Made by a program: the position numbers and the translations under genes. Under the pieces are notes generated by a model. The model saw only the letters and a program-made list of their open reading frames with translations. It was not told where the DNA came from and searched no databases. Positions 10,198 through 18,662 of a stretch of DNA of 64,000 bases are shown here, piece after piece. Source of the DNA: Thermoanaerobacterium saccharolyticum. Its GTDB lineage: Bacteria; Bacillota; Thermoanaerobacteria; Thermoanaerobacterales; Thermoanaerobacteraceae. The stretch covers positions 1-64,000 of the forward strand of contig NZ_BBKT01000053.1 of NCBI RefSeq assembly GCF_000747665.1, read 5' to 3'. The stretch's first letter is position 1; the number at the start of each line of letters is the position of its first letter.

Positions 10198-11573
10198 AGA
10201 AGATATTTAGATTTCGTTCACTTGCGATGCGAATATGGATGACATTTACCGCTGTCATACTTATCATAGTCTGCAGCCTGTCGATGCTTTATATCTTTGC
10301 ATACAGGAGAGTAGAAGAAAACAACAAGATACAGGATTTAAAAGTTTCCCATGAGATGCTTCTTAAAAATAATAATAATTTCAGTGGCAACTACAACAAT
10401 TTTTCCAGATTAAGAAATCTAAGAGGAGGAGACAACTTTATTGTTGATTTCGATACTGCAAATAGACCTTTGATTATAGACATAAACCACAGAGAACCTC
10501 CACCGGATCCACATTCGCCTTCATTTAATACAATGAGCGTAAAGCTTTGGATGTCCAGCTTCATAAAAGGTGGCACTATTAAAGAGAAGCTGTATAAAGA
10601 AGTCTACAACAACATGCAATATTTCTTCATAATAAGCACTGTAAATTATGATTCATTTAATAAAGCTTATCTTGTATCATATGTACCAAACATTGTTGAC
10701 AATACTATTCTTTATTTGGTTATAGCAATAGGAATCATATTTATAATCATTGGCTTTTTTGCTTCGATAATAGTTGCAGGTCATATTTCGAAGCCTTTAA
10801 AGGAACTAGAGGAATACACAGTCAGGATAGCTCACAAAGACTGGAAAGAGCCTATAGAAGTTAAAAGTGATGATGAGATAGGCATGCTAGCAAGATCGAT
10901 GAATAAGATGCAGAAGGAATTGAAGCTGGCAGACGAAGAAGAAAAGCTGTTTTTGCAAAGCATATCACATGATTTAAAGACGCCGGTAATGGTTATAATG
11001 AGCCATGCGGATGCCATAATAGATGGCGTGTATATAGAGTCTTTGGAGAAGACGGCTGAGATAATAAAAGATGAGGCGATACGGCTTCAGAAGAAAATAA
11101 ATCAGATGCTTTACCTGAATACACTTGATTATGTGCTGGAAAATAACAGCAGAAATGATTATATAAATATGAGGGATCTTTTGACGCAAATAATAAGCAG
11201 GTTTGAAGTCATAAAAAGCAGTATAGAGTGGGATTTGGACGTAGATGATATAATAATAAAAGGTGACGGGGATAAGATTGAGGTATGCATCGAAAACATA
11301 CTTGACAACGCTATAAGGTATGCAAATGAGTTGATACGAATAACTTTAAAGAAAGATAATAAGTATGCGGTGCTGGACATATACAACGATGGACCTAATA
11401 TAGATGAAAAGCATGTAGGCCATATATTTGACAGAATGTACAAGGACAAGACGGGAAATTTTGGGTTAGGACTTGCCATATCGAAAAAGATAGTTGATTT
11501 TTATAAAGGTGAGATTACAGCAGTAAATAGAGAAAAAGGTGTAAGCTTCATAATAAAATATCCTCTAAAATAA
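10194..11573 (+). CDS. Sensor histidine kinase
   Basis: A 459-residue membrane kinase, partner of the regulator that it overlaps by four bases. TM1 is at about 12-34, an extracytoplasmic sensor of about 130 residues follows, TM2 is at about 171-195, then a HAMP domain. The phospho-acceptor is H259 in SISHDLKTP. The ATPase domain has the N box (ENILDNAIRYAN) and the G2-type motif FGLGLAISKK. The sensor domain has a Pro/Asn-rich patch (EPPPDPHSPS) and no recognised ligand fold. It lacks the PAS domain of PhoR, so the signal is unknown. Confidence 0.92.
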   Translation: MKKIFRFRSLAMRIWMTFTAVILIIVCSLSMLYIFAYRRVEENNKIQDLKVSHEMLLKNNNNFSGNYNNFSRLRNLRGGDNFIVDFDTANRPLIIDINHREPPPDPHSPSFNTMSVKLWMSSFIKGGTIKEKLYKEVYNNMQYFFIISTVNYDSFNKAYLVSYVPNIVDNTILYLVIAIGIIFIIIGFFASIIVAGHISKPLKELEEYTVRIAHKDWKEPIEVKSDDEIGMLARSMNKMQKELKLADEEEKLFLQSISHDLKTPVMVIMSHADAIIDGVYIESLEKTAEIIKDEAIRLQKKINQMLYLNTLDYVLENNSRNDYINMRDLLTQIISRFEVIKSSIEWDLDVDDIIIKGDGDKIEVCIENILDNAIRYANELIRITLKKDNKYAVLDIYNDGPNIDEKHVGHIFDRMYKDKTGNFGLGLAISKKIVDFYKGEITAVNREKGVSFIIKYPLK

Positions 11574-11658
11574 AAAATGGAGTTTGATGCAAATCTATTC
11601 TTCTTTAGTTTTATATGATATAATGATTATGAGAAACTAAAGAAATGGAAGGAAGAAT

Positions 11659-12534
11659 ATGAGCCAAAAATACGATATTACGATGAAAAATATTTTTTCG
11701 GATATGGCAGATGACATAATGAGTTATTTTCTGGGGCTACAATACACAAAGATTGATGAACTAAATATAGAATTTGCAAGAGTCGAGAGAAGAGACAGCG
11801 ACATGATATTCAAATGCACTACTGACAAAGGAAATGTGGCTGTGCACATAGAATTTCAATCAGAAAATGACGGAAAAATGCCTTACAGAATGCTTAGATA
11901 TTCCCTGGAGATAATGGAAAAGCATAATCTCTTACCATATCAGATAGTCATATATATAGGAAAAGACAATATGAAAATGGAAAATGGCTTAAGCTACAAC
12001 TTTGGAGAGCAAAACACATTAGACTATAAATACAAGATAATAAACGTTGGTGACATTAAATTTACTGATGTTTTAAAGACAGATTATTATGATTTATATT
12101 CACTTCTACCATTGATGGACCAAAATAGAAGGAAGGAAGAAGGAGAAAAATATCTTGAAAGGTGTGTTGAAGCAATTAAAGACATTCCTATAGACATAAA
12201 CAAGAAGAAAGACATAGCGTTTAAAGCAGAGATATTGTCAGGGATAATATTTAAAAAAGAAGTTATTGAGAGAGTTTTTTCGGAGGTGGTAAAGATGTTT
12301 AGGATTGAAGAATCAGAAACGTACAAAATGATAATTGAGAAAGGCATAGAAAAAGGCATAGAGAAAGGTATCAAAGAAGGCATTGAAAGAGGTATAGAAG
12401 AAGGTATTAAAAAGGGTGCAAAGGAAGAGAAAATTGCAATAGCTAAAAAATTATTAAAAAATGGTATGCCTATCGACAAGATAGCAGAGATCACAGAATT
12501 ATCAGAAGATGAGATAAAAAAATTGATGAATTAG
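11659..12534 (+). CDS. Rpn-family recombination-promoting nuclease / putative transposase
   Basis: A 291-residue PD-(D/E)XK nuclease-like protein. The catalytic core is readable as RDSDMIFKCTTDKGNVAVHIEFQSE, with the Asp and the E-x-Q pair (shown here as RDSDMIF and HIEFQSE). Family members such as E. coli RpnA cleave DNA and promote RecA-independent recombination. Residues about 228-256 are a run of GIEKGIEKGIKEGIERG-type repeats from a roughly 12-bp tandem DNA repeat at 12340-12420, common and length-variable in this family. The C-terminus (LSEDEIKKLMN) is a small helical motif. It stands alone, with a damaged relative at 8267. Confidence 0.85.
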   Translation: MSQKYDITMKNIFSDMADDIMSYFLGLQYTKIDELNIEFARVERRDSDMIFKCTTDKGNVAVHIEFQSENDGKMPYRMLRYSLEIMEKHNLLPYQIVIYIGKDNMKMENGLSYNFGEQNTLDYKYKIINVGDIKFTDVLKTDYYDLYSLLPLMDQNRRKEEGEKYLERCVEAIKDIPIDINKKKDIAFKAEILSGIIFKKEVIERVFSEVVKMFRIEESETYKMIIEKGIEKGIEKGIKEGIERGIEEGIKKGAKEEKIAIAKKLLKNGMPIDKIAEITELSEDEIKKLMN

Positions 12535-12570
12535 AAATATTTTACTATGCTTTTAACGAAGGCTTGAAAG

Positions 12571-12816
12571 AAGTCTCCCATCCTCTATAGGTGGGAGATG
12601 AATTTCTATTGTTTTCCATAACATTATATGCTATAATATTATCAGGAGTAAAAAGTAAAGACAATTAGGCATAACAGCCTAAGAATAATATTTTTGTAGG
12701 GAAGGTTCCTCCCGAAATTACGCCTATGGAGATTGTGTAAGACCTGCTGTGAATAACAGTAGGCAACGGTCTATGAAGTAGGAAGCTTCATCCTCTATAG
12801 GATGGAGTAGGTTCAC
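12571..12816 (+). mobile_element. IS200/IS605-type relic: tnpB 3' tip and right-end (omega-RNA-like) hairpins
   Basis: Two related hairpins, TCTCCCATCCT-CTAT-AGGTGGGAGA (12574-12598) and CTTCATCCT-CTAT-AGGATGGAG (12786-12807), share the TCCTCTATAGG core typical of IS605-family right ends. The second is preceded by GGTCTATGAAGTAGGAAGC and followed by GGTTCAC, which I recognise from sequence just downstream of many tnpB genes, where the guide RNA scaffold lies. A frame at 12705-12740 reads VPPEITPMEIV and stops, like a TnpB C-terminus. No transposase or TnpB body remains. Most of the 12535-12935 gap is accounted for by this relic. Confidence 0.6.
12609..12637 (+). promoter_or_regulatory. Promoter-like sequence inside the IS605 relic
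   Basis: TTGTTT (12609-12614) and TATAAT (12632-12637) are 17 bp apart. A transcript from here would run through the scaffold-like hairpins to the terminator at 12817, giving an RNA of about 210 nt with no protein gene. Confidence 0.4.
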
Positions 12817-12858
12817 AAAGCATGATGTGTAATAGGTAAGAAATCATCATGCTTTTTT
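12817..12858 (+). terminator. Hairpin terminator after the IS605 relic
   Basis: AAAGCATGATG (12817-12827) pairs perfectly with CATCATGCTTT (12845-12855), followed by T residues. It starts directly after the GGTTCAC scaffold end, exactly where a guide sequence would begin. Confidence 0.7.
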
Positions 12859-12935
12859 ATTATATAATTTACGATAAGTGGTATAATTATTATAAAGTAT
12901 GCGGATAGTTTTGTTATTAAAAGAGGTGAAAAAAT

Positions 12936-13517
12936 ATGGCAGTTGCAGATAAAGATGAACATATAAAATACACATACAAAGAATATTTGAGCTGGGCTAA
13001 TGATGAGAGATGGGAGCTTATAGAGGGAGTTCCGCATAATATGAGTCCATCACCGACGCGGAAACATCAGAAAGTTGTAGGAGAATTATTTGCCTCTATC
13101 CATGATTATCTAAAAGGAAAAACTTGTGAAGTTTACAGCGCTCCATTTGATGTAAGATTGTTTGCTGAAAATGTCAGTGATGATAATGTGACAAATGTAG
13201 TTCAGCCTGACATAGTGATAGTGTGTGATCCAAGTAAGCTGGATGATAAAGGCTGTAAGGGAAGCCCAGATATGATTATAGAGGTAGTTTCTCCTTCAAC
13301 ATTAAAGAGAGACTTAAAGGAAAAATTCTATTTGTACGAAAAAGCAGGAGTAAAAGAGTATTGGATCGTATTTCCTGATGAAAAAACTGTACTTTCTTAC
13401 TATTTAGGTGAAGACGGCAAATACAAAAGACCTGAAGTATATTCAGAAGAAGACAATATAAAGGTCAGGATTTTTGAATCATTGGAAATTGAATTGAAGG
13501 ATATCTTTCAGAATTAA
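12936..13517 (+). CDS. Uma2 family endonuclease-like protein (DUF820)
   Basis: A 193-residue protein of the Uma2 family, a PD-(D/E)XK nuclease fold. Landmarks are the N-terminal YTYKEYLSWANDERWELIEG, the metal-site segments VVQPDIVIVCDPSKL and DMIIEVVSPSTLKRDL, and EKAGVKEYWIVFPDEK. The Asp and the Glu-x-x of the predicted active site are present. Members are abundant in cyanobacteria and some Firmicutes; their role is not established. The ribosome site AGAGGTG precedes ATG 12936. It lies between mobile-element and toxin-antitoxin debris, which suggests gain by transfer. Confidence 0.85.
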   Translation: MAVADKDEHIKYTYKEYLSWANDERWELIEGVPHNMSPSPTRKHQKVVGELFASIHDYLKGKTCEVYSAPFDVRLFAENVSDDNVTNVVQPDIVIVCDPSKLDDKGCKGSPDMIIEVVSPSTLKRDLKEKFYLYEKAGVKEYWIVFPDEKTVLSYYLGEDGKYKRPEVYSEEDNIKVRIFESLEIELKDIFQN

Positions 13518-13535
13518 ATGTAAGGTGTGGTTTTT

Positions 13536-13647
13536 GTGAAGATGCTTCCATTCTACAAAAATGTTCAGAAAGAAGGCATAAGAGTCTATGGATGATTTTA
13601 TAAAAGAATTAGCTATGTACGAATATGTCAAGGGGGAAATTATCTGA
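13536..13647 (+). pseudogene. Junction remnant of a third MNT/HEPN pair
   Basis: From 13536 a frame reads VKMLPFYKNVQKEGIRVYG and stops at 13595, nearly identical to the end of the MNT gene at 8605 (LPFYRNIQKEGIRIYG). An overlapping ATG at 13588 begins MDDFIKELAMYEY, matching the HEPN start MDNFIKELAKYRI at 8960, then breaks and stops at 13647. Only the junction of the two genes is left. Confidence 0.75.
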
Positions 13648-13680
13648 TGTTTGTTGAAATATGATTGTATATTCCTTTAA

Positions 13681-13717
13681 AAAAAGCAATCAGCATATGC
13701 TGATTGCTTTTTTTTTC
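13681..13717. terminator. Strong bidirectional terminator
   Basis: AAGCAATCAGCA pairs with TGCTGATTGCTT around a central TA, flanked by A and T runs, so it can work on both strands. It isolates the glycosyltransferase cluster from upstream genes. Confidence 0.85.
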
Positions 13718-13770
13718 ACACAGAAATCACACATTTTTTTAATTTTTTTGCAACATTTAAGTCTTATAAT
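13715..13770 (+). promoter_or_regulatory. TCACA direct-repeat operator and promoter, site 2 (glycosyltransferase cluster)
   Basis: TCACA at 13716-13720 and 13727-13731 are 11 bp apart, and a perfect TATAAT (13765-13770) begins 38 bp after the second repeat, as at 9404. No good -35 is visible, which fits a promoter that needs an activator. Confidence 0.55.
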
Positions 13771-13806
13771 TTTTATAGACACATTAAAAGAAAAGGAGAA
13801 AAGGCT

Positions 13807-15414
13807 ATGGGCAAAAACGTGGTAAAGTACAGCTTGGCATTTGTCTTGGTCTTGTCAATAATTTTAAGTGTATATTCACTGTATCACTACAGTGGAAGCA
13901 CAGAGGGGTTTAGGGGAAATTTTCAGCATAATTTCACACAAGGCAGTACAAATAGAAGTTGGGGAAGTGGAAACACAAATCAAGGTGTTTGGCAAAGAGG
14001 CAACTTTCCTCAAGGGAATGGACAAAATGGACAATTCCAATGGCAGATGCCTCGTAGTAGAGGAGATTTTGGGGGATTTAGGGGAACATCATCAAAGTAC
14101 GGCGTGTATATAATGGCATACGCGGCGATCGTCTTTTTGCTGTTTATTTTAAGCTACTATGCTTTGAAGAATAAAAAGTTTAAGCTTGACTTCCAAAGTG
14201 ACGCATTTATAATTGCTTCACTATTTTTGATAGGATTTTTTATGCGGCTTTACATAGCTGTAACTATTGAAGGCTTTTCAGGAGACATAGGGCTTTTTAG
14301 AAGCTGGGCACAGTCTGCATCGCAGGACATTTTAAACTTCTACAAAAATACCCCAAGCTGTGATTATCCACCACTTTACATCTACGTGCTTTACTTAGTA
14401 GGTAAGATAGCTTCAATTGGAAATCTATCGCATTACTACAACGTGCTATTGAAGCTTCCATCGATTTTAGCTGATATTGCATCATCTTACATCATATACA
14501 AAATAGCAAATAAGCATTTTGCAAAAAACATAAGTGCGTTTATGTCGGCTTTGTACATCTTCAATCCAGCCGTATTCATAAATTCGTCTGCTTGGGGACA
14601 GGTTGATTCGTTTTTCACGATGCTTGTGATAATGGCGGTGTACTTTCTGTCAGAGAAAAATCTGTGGCTTTCATCGGTGTTTTTTACAGCAGCAGTGCTT
14701 ATGAAACCGCAGGGAATCATATTTGCACCAGTTTTGTTTTTCGAGATCGTAAATGAGAGAAGTCTGAAAAATTTCTTAAAGGCTCTTGTGGCGTCATTGG
14801 TTACGGCAGTTATAGTATTAGTTCCGTTTGCCATAGGTCAAGATCCCTTGTGGATATTTAAACTATATGAAAAGACTATTTCAGAGTATCCTTACGCATC
14901 TGTAAATGGCTTCAATTTCTATGGATTGCTGGGAGCAAACTACGTCAATTCTGGCACAAGATTGTTTGTATTTAGCTACAGCACATGGGGGTTTATATTC
15001 ATAGTTTTGACTACATTGTTCTCTTGGTTTATATACATCAAAGGGAAAAACAGCAACTTTGCATACCTTGCAGCGCTTTTGCAGATCGCTTTAGTATTTA
15101 CATTTTCAACAGGGATGCATGAAAGATACTTATTCCCTGCTGCAGCATTAGCAATATTGGCATTTTTACATGTGAAAGACATGAGGCTATTTGGGCTCTT
15201 TATCGGTTTCAGCGTAACAAGCTTTTTAAACATGTATTACGTCCTGTTTGGAGGGTTGAGAAATTCTTTTGGGTTTATACCTATGATGGTTTCATTGGCA
15301 AATGTTATAATGGCAATTTACCTTGTAAAAGTATCTTACGATGTAGCTATCATAAATAAGGTATGCACTTTTGATTTAGATTCACAATCACACGAAATTC
15401 ACACAACTATTTGA
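13807..15414 (+). CDS. Multi-spanning membrane glycosyltransferase (GT-C fold) with Gly/Asn-rich loop
   Basis: A 535-residue integral membrane protein. TM1 (about 5-27) is followed by an outside loop of about 65 residues rich in Gly, Asn, Gln and Phe (for example GNFPQGNGQNGQFQ), then about ten more membrane segments. After TM3 comes GFSGDIGLFRSWA, the acidic first-loop motif of GT-C enzymes that use polyprenyl-phosphate sugars. The substrate is unknown; mannosyl or related transfer to surface polymers is the usual role. It begins the cluster, with AAAGGAG before ATG 13807 and the TCACA operator upstream. The low-complexity loop resembles one in the next gene. Confidence 0.8.
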   Translation: MGKNVVKYSLAFVLVLSIILSVYSLYHYSGSTEGFRGNFQHNFTQGSTNRSWGSGNTNQGVWQRGNFPQGNGQNGQFQWQMPRSRGDFGGFRGTSSKYGVYIMAYAAIVFLLFILSYYALKNKKFKLDFQSDAFIIASLFLIGFFMRLYIAVTIEGFSGDIGLFRSWAQSASQDILNFYKNTPSCDYPPLYIYVLYLVGKIASIGNLSHYYNVLLKLPSILADIASSYIIYKIANKHFAKNISAFMSALYIFNPAVFINSSAWGQVDSFFTMLVIMAVYFLSEKNLWLSSVFFTAAVLMKPQGIIFAPVLFFEIVNERSLKNFLKALVASLVTAVIVLVPFAIGQDPLWIFKLYEKTISEYPYASVNGFNFYGLLGANYVNSGTRLFVFSYSTWGFIFIVLTTLFSWFIYIKGKNSNFAYLAALLQIALVFTFSTGMHERYLFPAAALAILAFLHVKDMRLFGLFIGFSVTSFLNMYYVLFGGLRNSFGFIPMMVSLANVIMAIYLVKVSYDVAIINKVCTFDLDSQSHEIHTTI

Positions 15415-15442
15415 AACTTATAAGACATTCTGAGGTTATATT
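15382..15442 (+). promoter_or_regulatory. TCACA direct-repeat operator and promoter, site 3 (ykcB-like gene)
   Basis: TCACA at 15388-15392 and 15399-15403 are 11 bp apart, with a further TCACA at 15382. TATATT (15437-15442) begins 38 bp after the second repeat of the 11-bp pair. The repeats fall across the last codons and stop of the upstream gene. Confidence 0.5.
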
Positions 15443-15512
15443 GAGATATATGGAATAAGCCTATATGAGCGATAAAATTATTACAATTTGTTAATAGATT
15501 GGAGGATGAACA

Positions 15513-17654
15513 ATGAAAAGATTGAAGTTTAATAAAGACAATATCGGCTTGTATTTAATCTTACTATTATCAGCAATATTGAATTTTACCAATTTAAGCA
15601 TTGAAGGATACGCAAACCAGTATTACGCTGCAGGCGTAAAAAGCATGACTATGAGCCTTAAGAACTTTTTCTTTGTTTCATACGACCCTGCTGGATTTGT
15701 CACGATAGACAAACCACCATTGGGATTTTGGATACAGACCATTTTCGCAAAGATATTTGGCTTTAGCGGAATAAGCATATTGCTGCCACAGGCCATAGCA
15801 GGCGTCGTATCAGTAGCATTAATATACGTCCTCGTTAAAAGGTATTTTGGCAAGACAGCGGGGCTTATATCAGCATTGGTTTTAGCCACAACACCTGTAT
15901 TCGTGGCAGACAGCAGAAATAATACGATTGACAATATGTTGCTTATGACCCTTTTGTTTGCAGTTTTAGCCCTTATGAAAGCCTTAGATACAGGTAAACT
16001 TAAGTATTTGCTATTAAGTTTAGTTTTAGTAGGCGTTGGCTTCAATGTAAAGATGCTGGAAGCTTATATGATAATTCCGGCAGTGTATATAACGTACGTT
16101 TTAGCGTCAAAGATAAGTTTTAAGAAAAGAATAGGCTATTTGTCATTAGCTACCGTTGTTTTACTTATTGTATCTCTTTCATGGGCCATCATTGTTGACA
16201 TGACTCCTCAAAGCATGAGACCTTATGTAGGCAGCAGCACAGACAACTCGGAGTTAGAGCTCATAATAGGTCACAATGGGCTTGAAAGGCTTGGGCTTGG
16301 CAGAAACACAGGTTTCGGCGGTGGATTTGGCGGCGGCCGTATAGGAAACTTCAATGGCGGAGAATTTCGAAGATATTTTGGCAATTTCAACGGTCAATTT
16401 AATCAAGGTACATCAAGGACGTCAGTAGATACGGTATCAAGCGCTACTAAGAATGGCAGTAGCTCAAATAGCACTCAAAACACACCACATGCAAACCAAG
16501 GCAATTTTCCAAGGTTTAATGGGCAAAATGGTGCAAATCCAAATTTCGCAGGCGGCAATTTTGAAAGGCCAAATGGCAATAGGGGCGGCATGTTCGGCGG
16601 AGATGAAAAAGCCAGCATATTGAGGCTTTTTTCAAACAACAGTTTGTCTGATCAGATAATATGGCTTTTCCCCATGGCCATCTTCGGATTTTTAGCAGAA
16701 ATTTTAAGAAAAAGGCTTAAAAGGCCATTTGATGATGGTAGGAAGCTTTCATTGATATTGTGGATTTCATGGCTTGTACCTGTGTTTATATACTTTAGCT
16801 TTACAACAGGTATGTTCCATCCGTACTATTTGACGATGATGGCACCTCCTATAGCGGCACTTACAGGCATAGGCATCGTTTCAATGTGGGAGATGTACCA
16901 AGATGGCGGTGCAAAGTCATGGCTTTTGCCTTTATCGCTTGTGGCTGACAGCTTAGTCGAACTTCTAATATTGTACTACCACTACAATACATCTAACATT
17001 ACAAAGTACATCATGTTGTCTGTTGCAGTGCTTTCTATCGGATCGGCAGTAGTTTTGTCATTGACGACTTTTGCTAAGAATGGCGGATTTAAAGTCAAAA
17101 AGGCGATGCTTACAGTAGGTGTAATAGGGCTTTTGATAGCGCCTACTATCTGGTCAGCCACGACGCTATTTTATCCTATGAACGGTACAATGCCATCTGC
17201 AGGATTAGAGCTTATGACAGGTAGAAATAGGTTTGATTTCGGTGGCGGAGATATAAATGGCAGCACAGATTCTAAGCTTATAAGCTTCCTTGAGAAAAAC
17301 AAAGGCAGCGCAAAGTATCTATTAGTCGTATCATCATCACAAAGCGCAGACAGCATAATCATAAAGACAGGTGAACCTGTGATGGCATTAGGAGGCTTCT
17401 CAGGATCTGACAATATTCTAACTTTAAGTCAGTTTAAAGAGCTTGTGAAAAAAGGCGAAGTAAGGTATGTGATGACAGGGGGAATGGACAGAGGCTCCAA
17501 CAGTGAGATAATGAACTGGGTAAGAGAAAATGGAAAATTGGTGCCAACAAGCCAGTGGAGCAGCACAAATTCTACTCAAGGAGGCATTGGCTTCGGAGGA
17601 TTTGGCAGAGATTTTGGAGAACTTTATGATCTTAAAGGTGTCAATGCCAACTGA
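15513..17654 (+). CDS. YkcB-like membrane glycosyltransferase (GT39/ArnT-like)
   Basis: A 713-residue GT-C glycosyltransferase. The N-terminal motif NQYYAAGVKSM and VSYDPAGFVTIDKPPLGFW mark the YkcA/YkcB family related to ArnT and protein mannosyltransferases. About 12 membrane segments are split by a long outside stretch (residues about 262-365) rich in Gly, Asn, Phe and Ser (GFGGGFGGGRIGNFNGG; NGQNGANPNFAGGNF). A soluble C-terminal part (about 560-713) follows. It is paired with a YkcC-like GT2 gene, as in Bacillus: the GT2 makes the lipid-linked sugar and this enzyme transfers it outside the membrane. The GGAGG site precedes ATG 15513. The acceptor, perhaps S-layer glycoprotein or wall polymer, is unknown. 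Confidence 0.88.
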   Translation: MKRLKFNKDNIGLYLILLLSAILNFTNLSIEGYANQYYAAGVKSMTMSLKNFFFVSYDPAGFVTIDKPPLGFWIQTIFAKIFGFSGISILLPQAIAGVVSVALIYVLVKRYFGKTAGLISALVLATTPVFVADSRNNTIDNMLLMTLLFAVLALMKALDTGKLKYLLLSLVLVGVGFNVKMLEAYMIIPAVYITYVLASKISFKKRIGYLSLATVVLLIVSLSWAIIVDMTPQSMRPYVGSSTDNSELELIIGHNGLERLGLGRNTGFGGGFGGGRIGNFNGGEFRRYFGNFNGQFNQGTSRTSVDTVSSATKNGSSSNSTQNTPHANQGNFPRFNGQNGANPNFAGGNFERPNGNRGGMFGGDEKASILRLFSNNSLSDQIIWLFPMAIFGFLAEILRKRLKRPFDDGRKLSLILWISWLVPVFIYFSFTTGMFHPYYLTMMAPPIAALTGIGIVSMWEMYQDGGAKSWLLPLSLVADSLVELLILYYHYNTSNITKYIMLSVAVLSIGSAVVLSLTTFAKNGGFKVKKAMLTVGVIGLLIAPTIWSATTLFYPMNGTMPSAGLELMTGRNRFDFGGGDINGSTDSKLISFLEKNKGSAKYLLVVSSSQSADSIIIKTGEPVMALGGFSGSDNILTLSQFKELVKKGEVRYVMTGGMDRGSNSEIMNWVRENGKLVPTSQWSSTNSTQGGIGFGGFGRDFGELYDLKGVNAN

Positions 17655-17696
17655 CATTGACACTTGGATATGAATATTTTGAAAGAAGGGATAGAT

Positions 17697-18662
17697 ATGT
17701 CTCATGTAAAGTATTCTGTTGTCATACCTGTGTATAACGAAGAACTTCTTATTGAAGAATCGTACAGGCGGCTTAAAAAAGTCATGGATTCAACTGATGA
17801 GACTTATGAGCTTATATTTATAGATGACGGCAGCCATGACAAGTCAGCAGAGATTCTAAGTGGGATAAGCATGAACGATGAAAATGTGAAGCTTATAAGC
17901 TTTTCGAGAAATTTTGGGCATCAGACAGCCATAACAGCCGGTATGGACAATGCCAAAGGCGATGCTGTCGTTGTCATCGACGCAGACCTGCAGGATCCAC
18001 CTGAAGTGATACTTAAGATGATCGAGAAGTGGAAAGAAGGATACGATGTCGTGTACGGCAAAAGGGCGGAGAGAAAAGGGGAGTCATTCTTTAAACTTTT
18101 TACGGCAAGGGTTTTCTACAGATTGCTAAAAAGCCTTACAAATGTAGATATACCTGTTGATACAGGTGATTTTCGCTTGATAGATAGAAAAGTATGTGAT
18201 GTAATGAATTCTATGACATCAATAAAAGAAAAAAACAGGTATATAAGAGGGCTTGTAAGCTGGGTAGGTTTTAAACAGATAGGTGTAGAATACGTAAGAG
18301 ATCCGAGGCTTGCAGGTGAAACCAAGTACACGCTTAAAAAAATGCTTAAGCTGGCTATGGACGGTATAACTTCGTTTTCATATGCACCGCTTAAATTGCC
18401 TTTGAATTTGGGCATTTTTCTGTTAGTTACAGGATTTGCGTATTTGATTGTAGAGCTTGTCTTAAAAGTCGCAGGCGTAGATGTATCGATTGAGAATACA
18501 GTCATAGCTGTAAATATGATCTTATTCGGCTTAAACTTTTCGGTCTTAGGAGCATTCGGAGAGTACATCGGAAGGATATACGATGAAGTAAGGGATAGAC
18601 CATTGTACATCATAGCGAGAAAGGTGGGGTTTGATGATGGAAAGACGGGAGAAACAAGATAA
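17697..18662 (+). CDS. YkcC-like polyprenyl-phosphate glycosyltransferase (GT2)
   Basis: A 321-residue GT-A enzyme that loads a sugar on undecaprenyl phosphate at the inner membrane face. Motifs: VVIPVYNEELLIEESYRR, DDGSHDKS, the DxD-type VVIDADLQDPPE, and two C-terminal membrane helices (about 230-255 and 265-290). It resembles DPM synthases and GtrB. The start is ATG 17697, eight bases after AGAAGGG; the longer frame from 17664 has no ribosome site. It overlaps the GtrA gene that follows, matching the GtrB-GtrA-transferase layout. Confidence 0.93.
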   Translation: MSHVKYSVVIPVYNEELLIEESYRRLKKVMDSTDETYELIFIDDGSHDKSAEILSGISMNDENVKLISFSRNFGHQTAITAGMDNAKGDAVVVIDADLQDPPEVILKMIEKWKEGYDVVYGKRAERKGESFFKLFTARVFYRLLKSLTNVDIPVDTGDFRLIDRKVCDVMNSMTSIKEKNRYIRGLVSWVGFKQIGVEYVRDPRLAGETKYTLKKMLKLAMDGITSFSYAPLKLPLNLGIFLLVTGFAYLIVELVLKVAGVDVSIENTVIAVNMILFGLNFSVLGAFGEYIGRIYDEVRDRPLYIIARKVGFDDGKTGETR

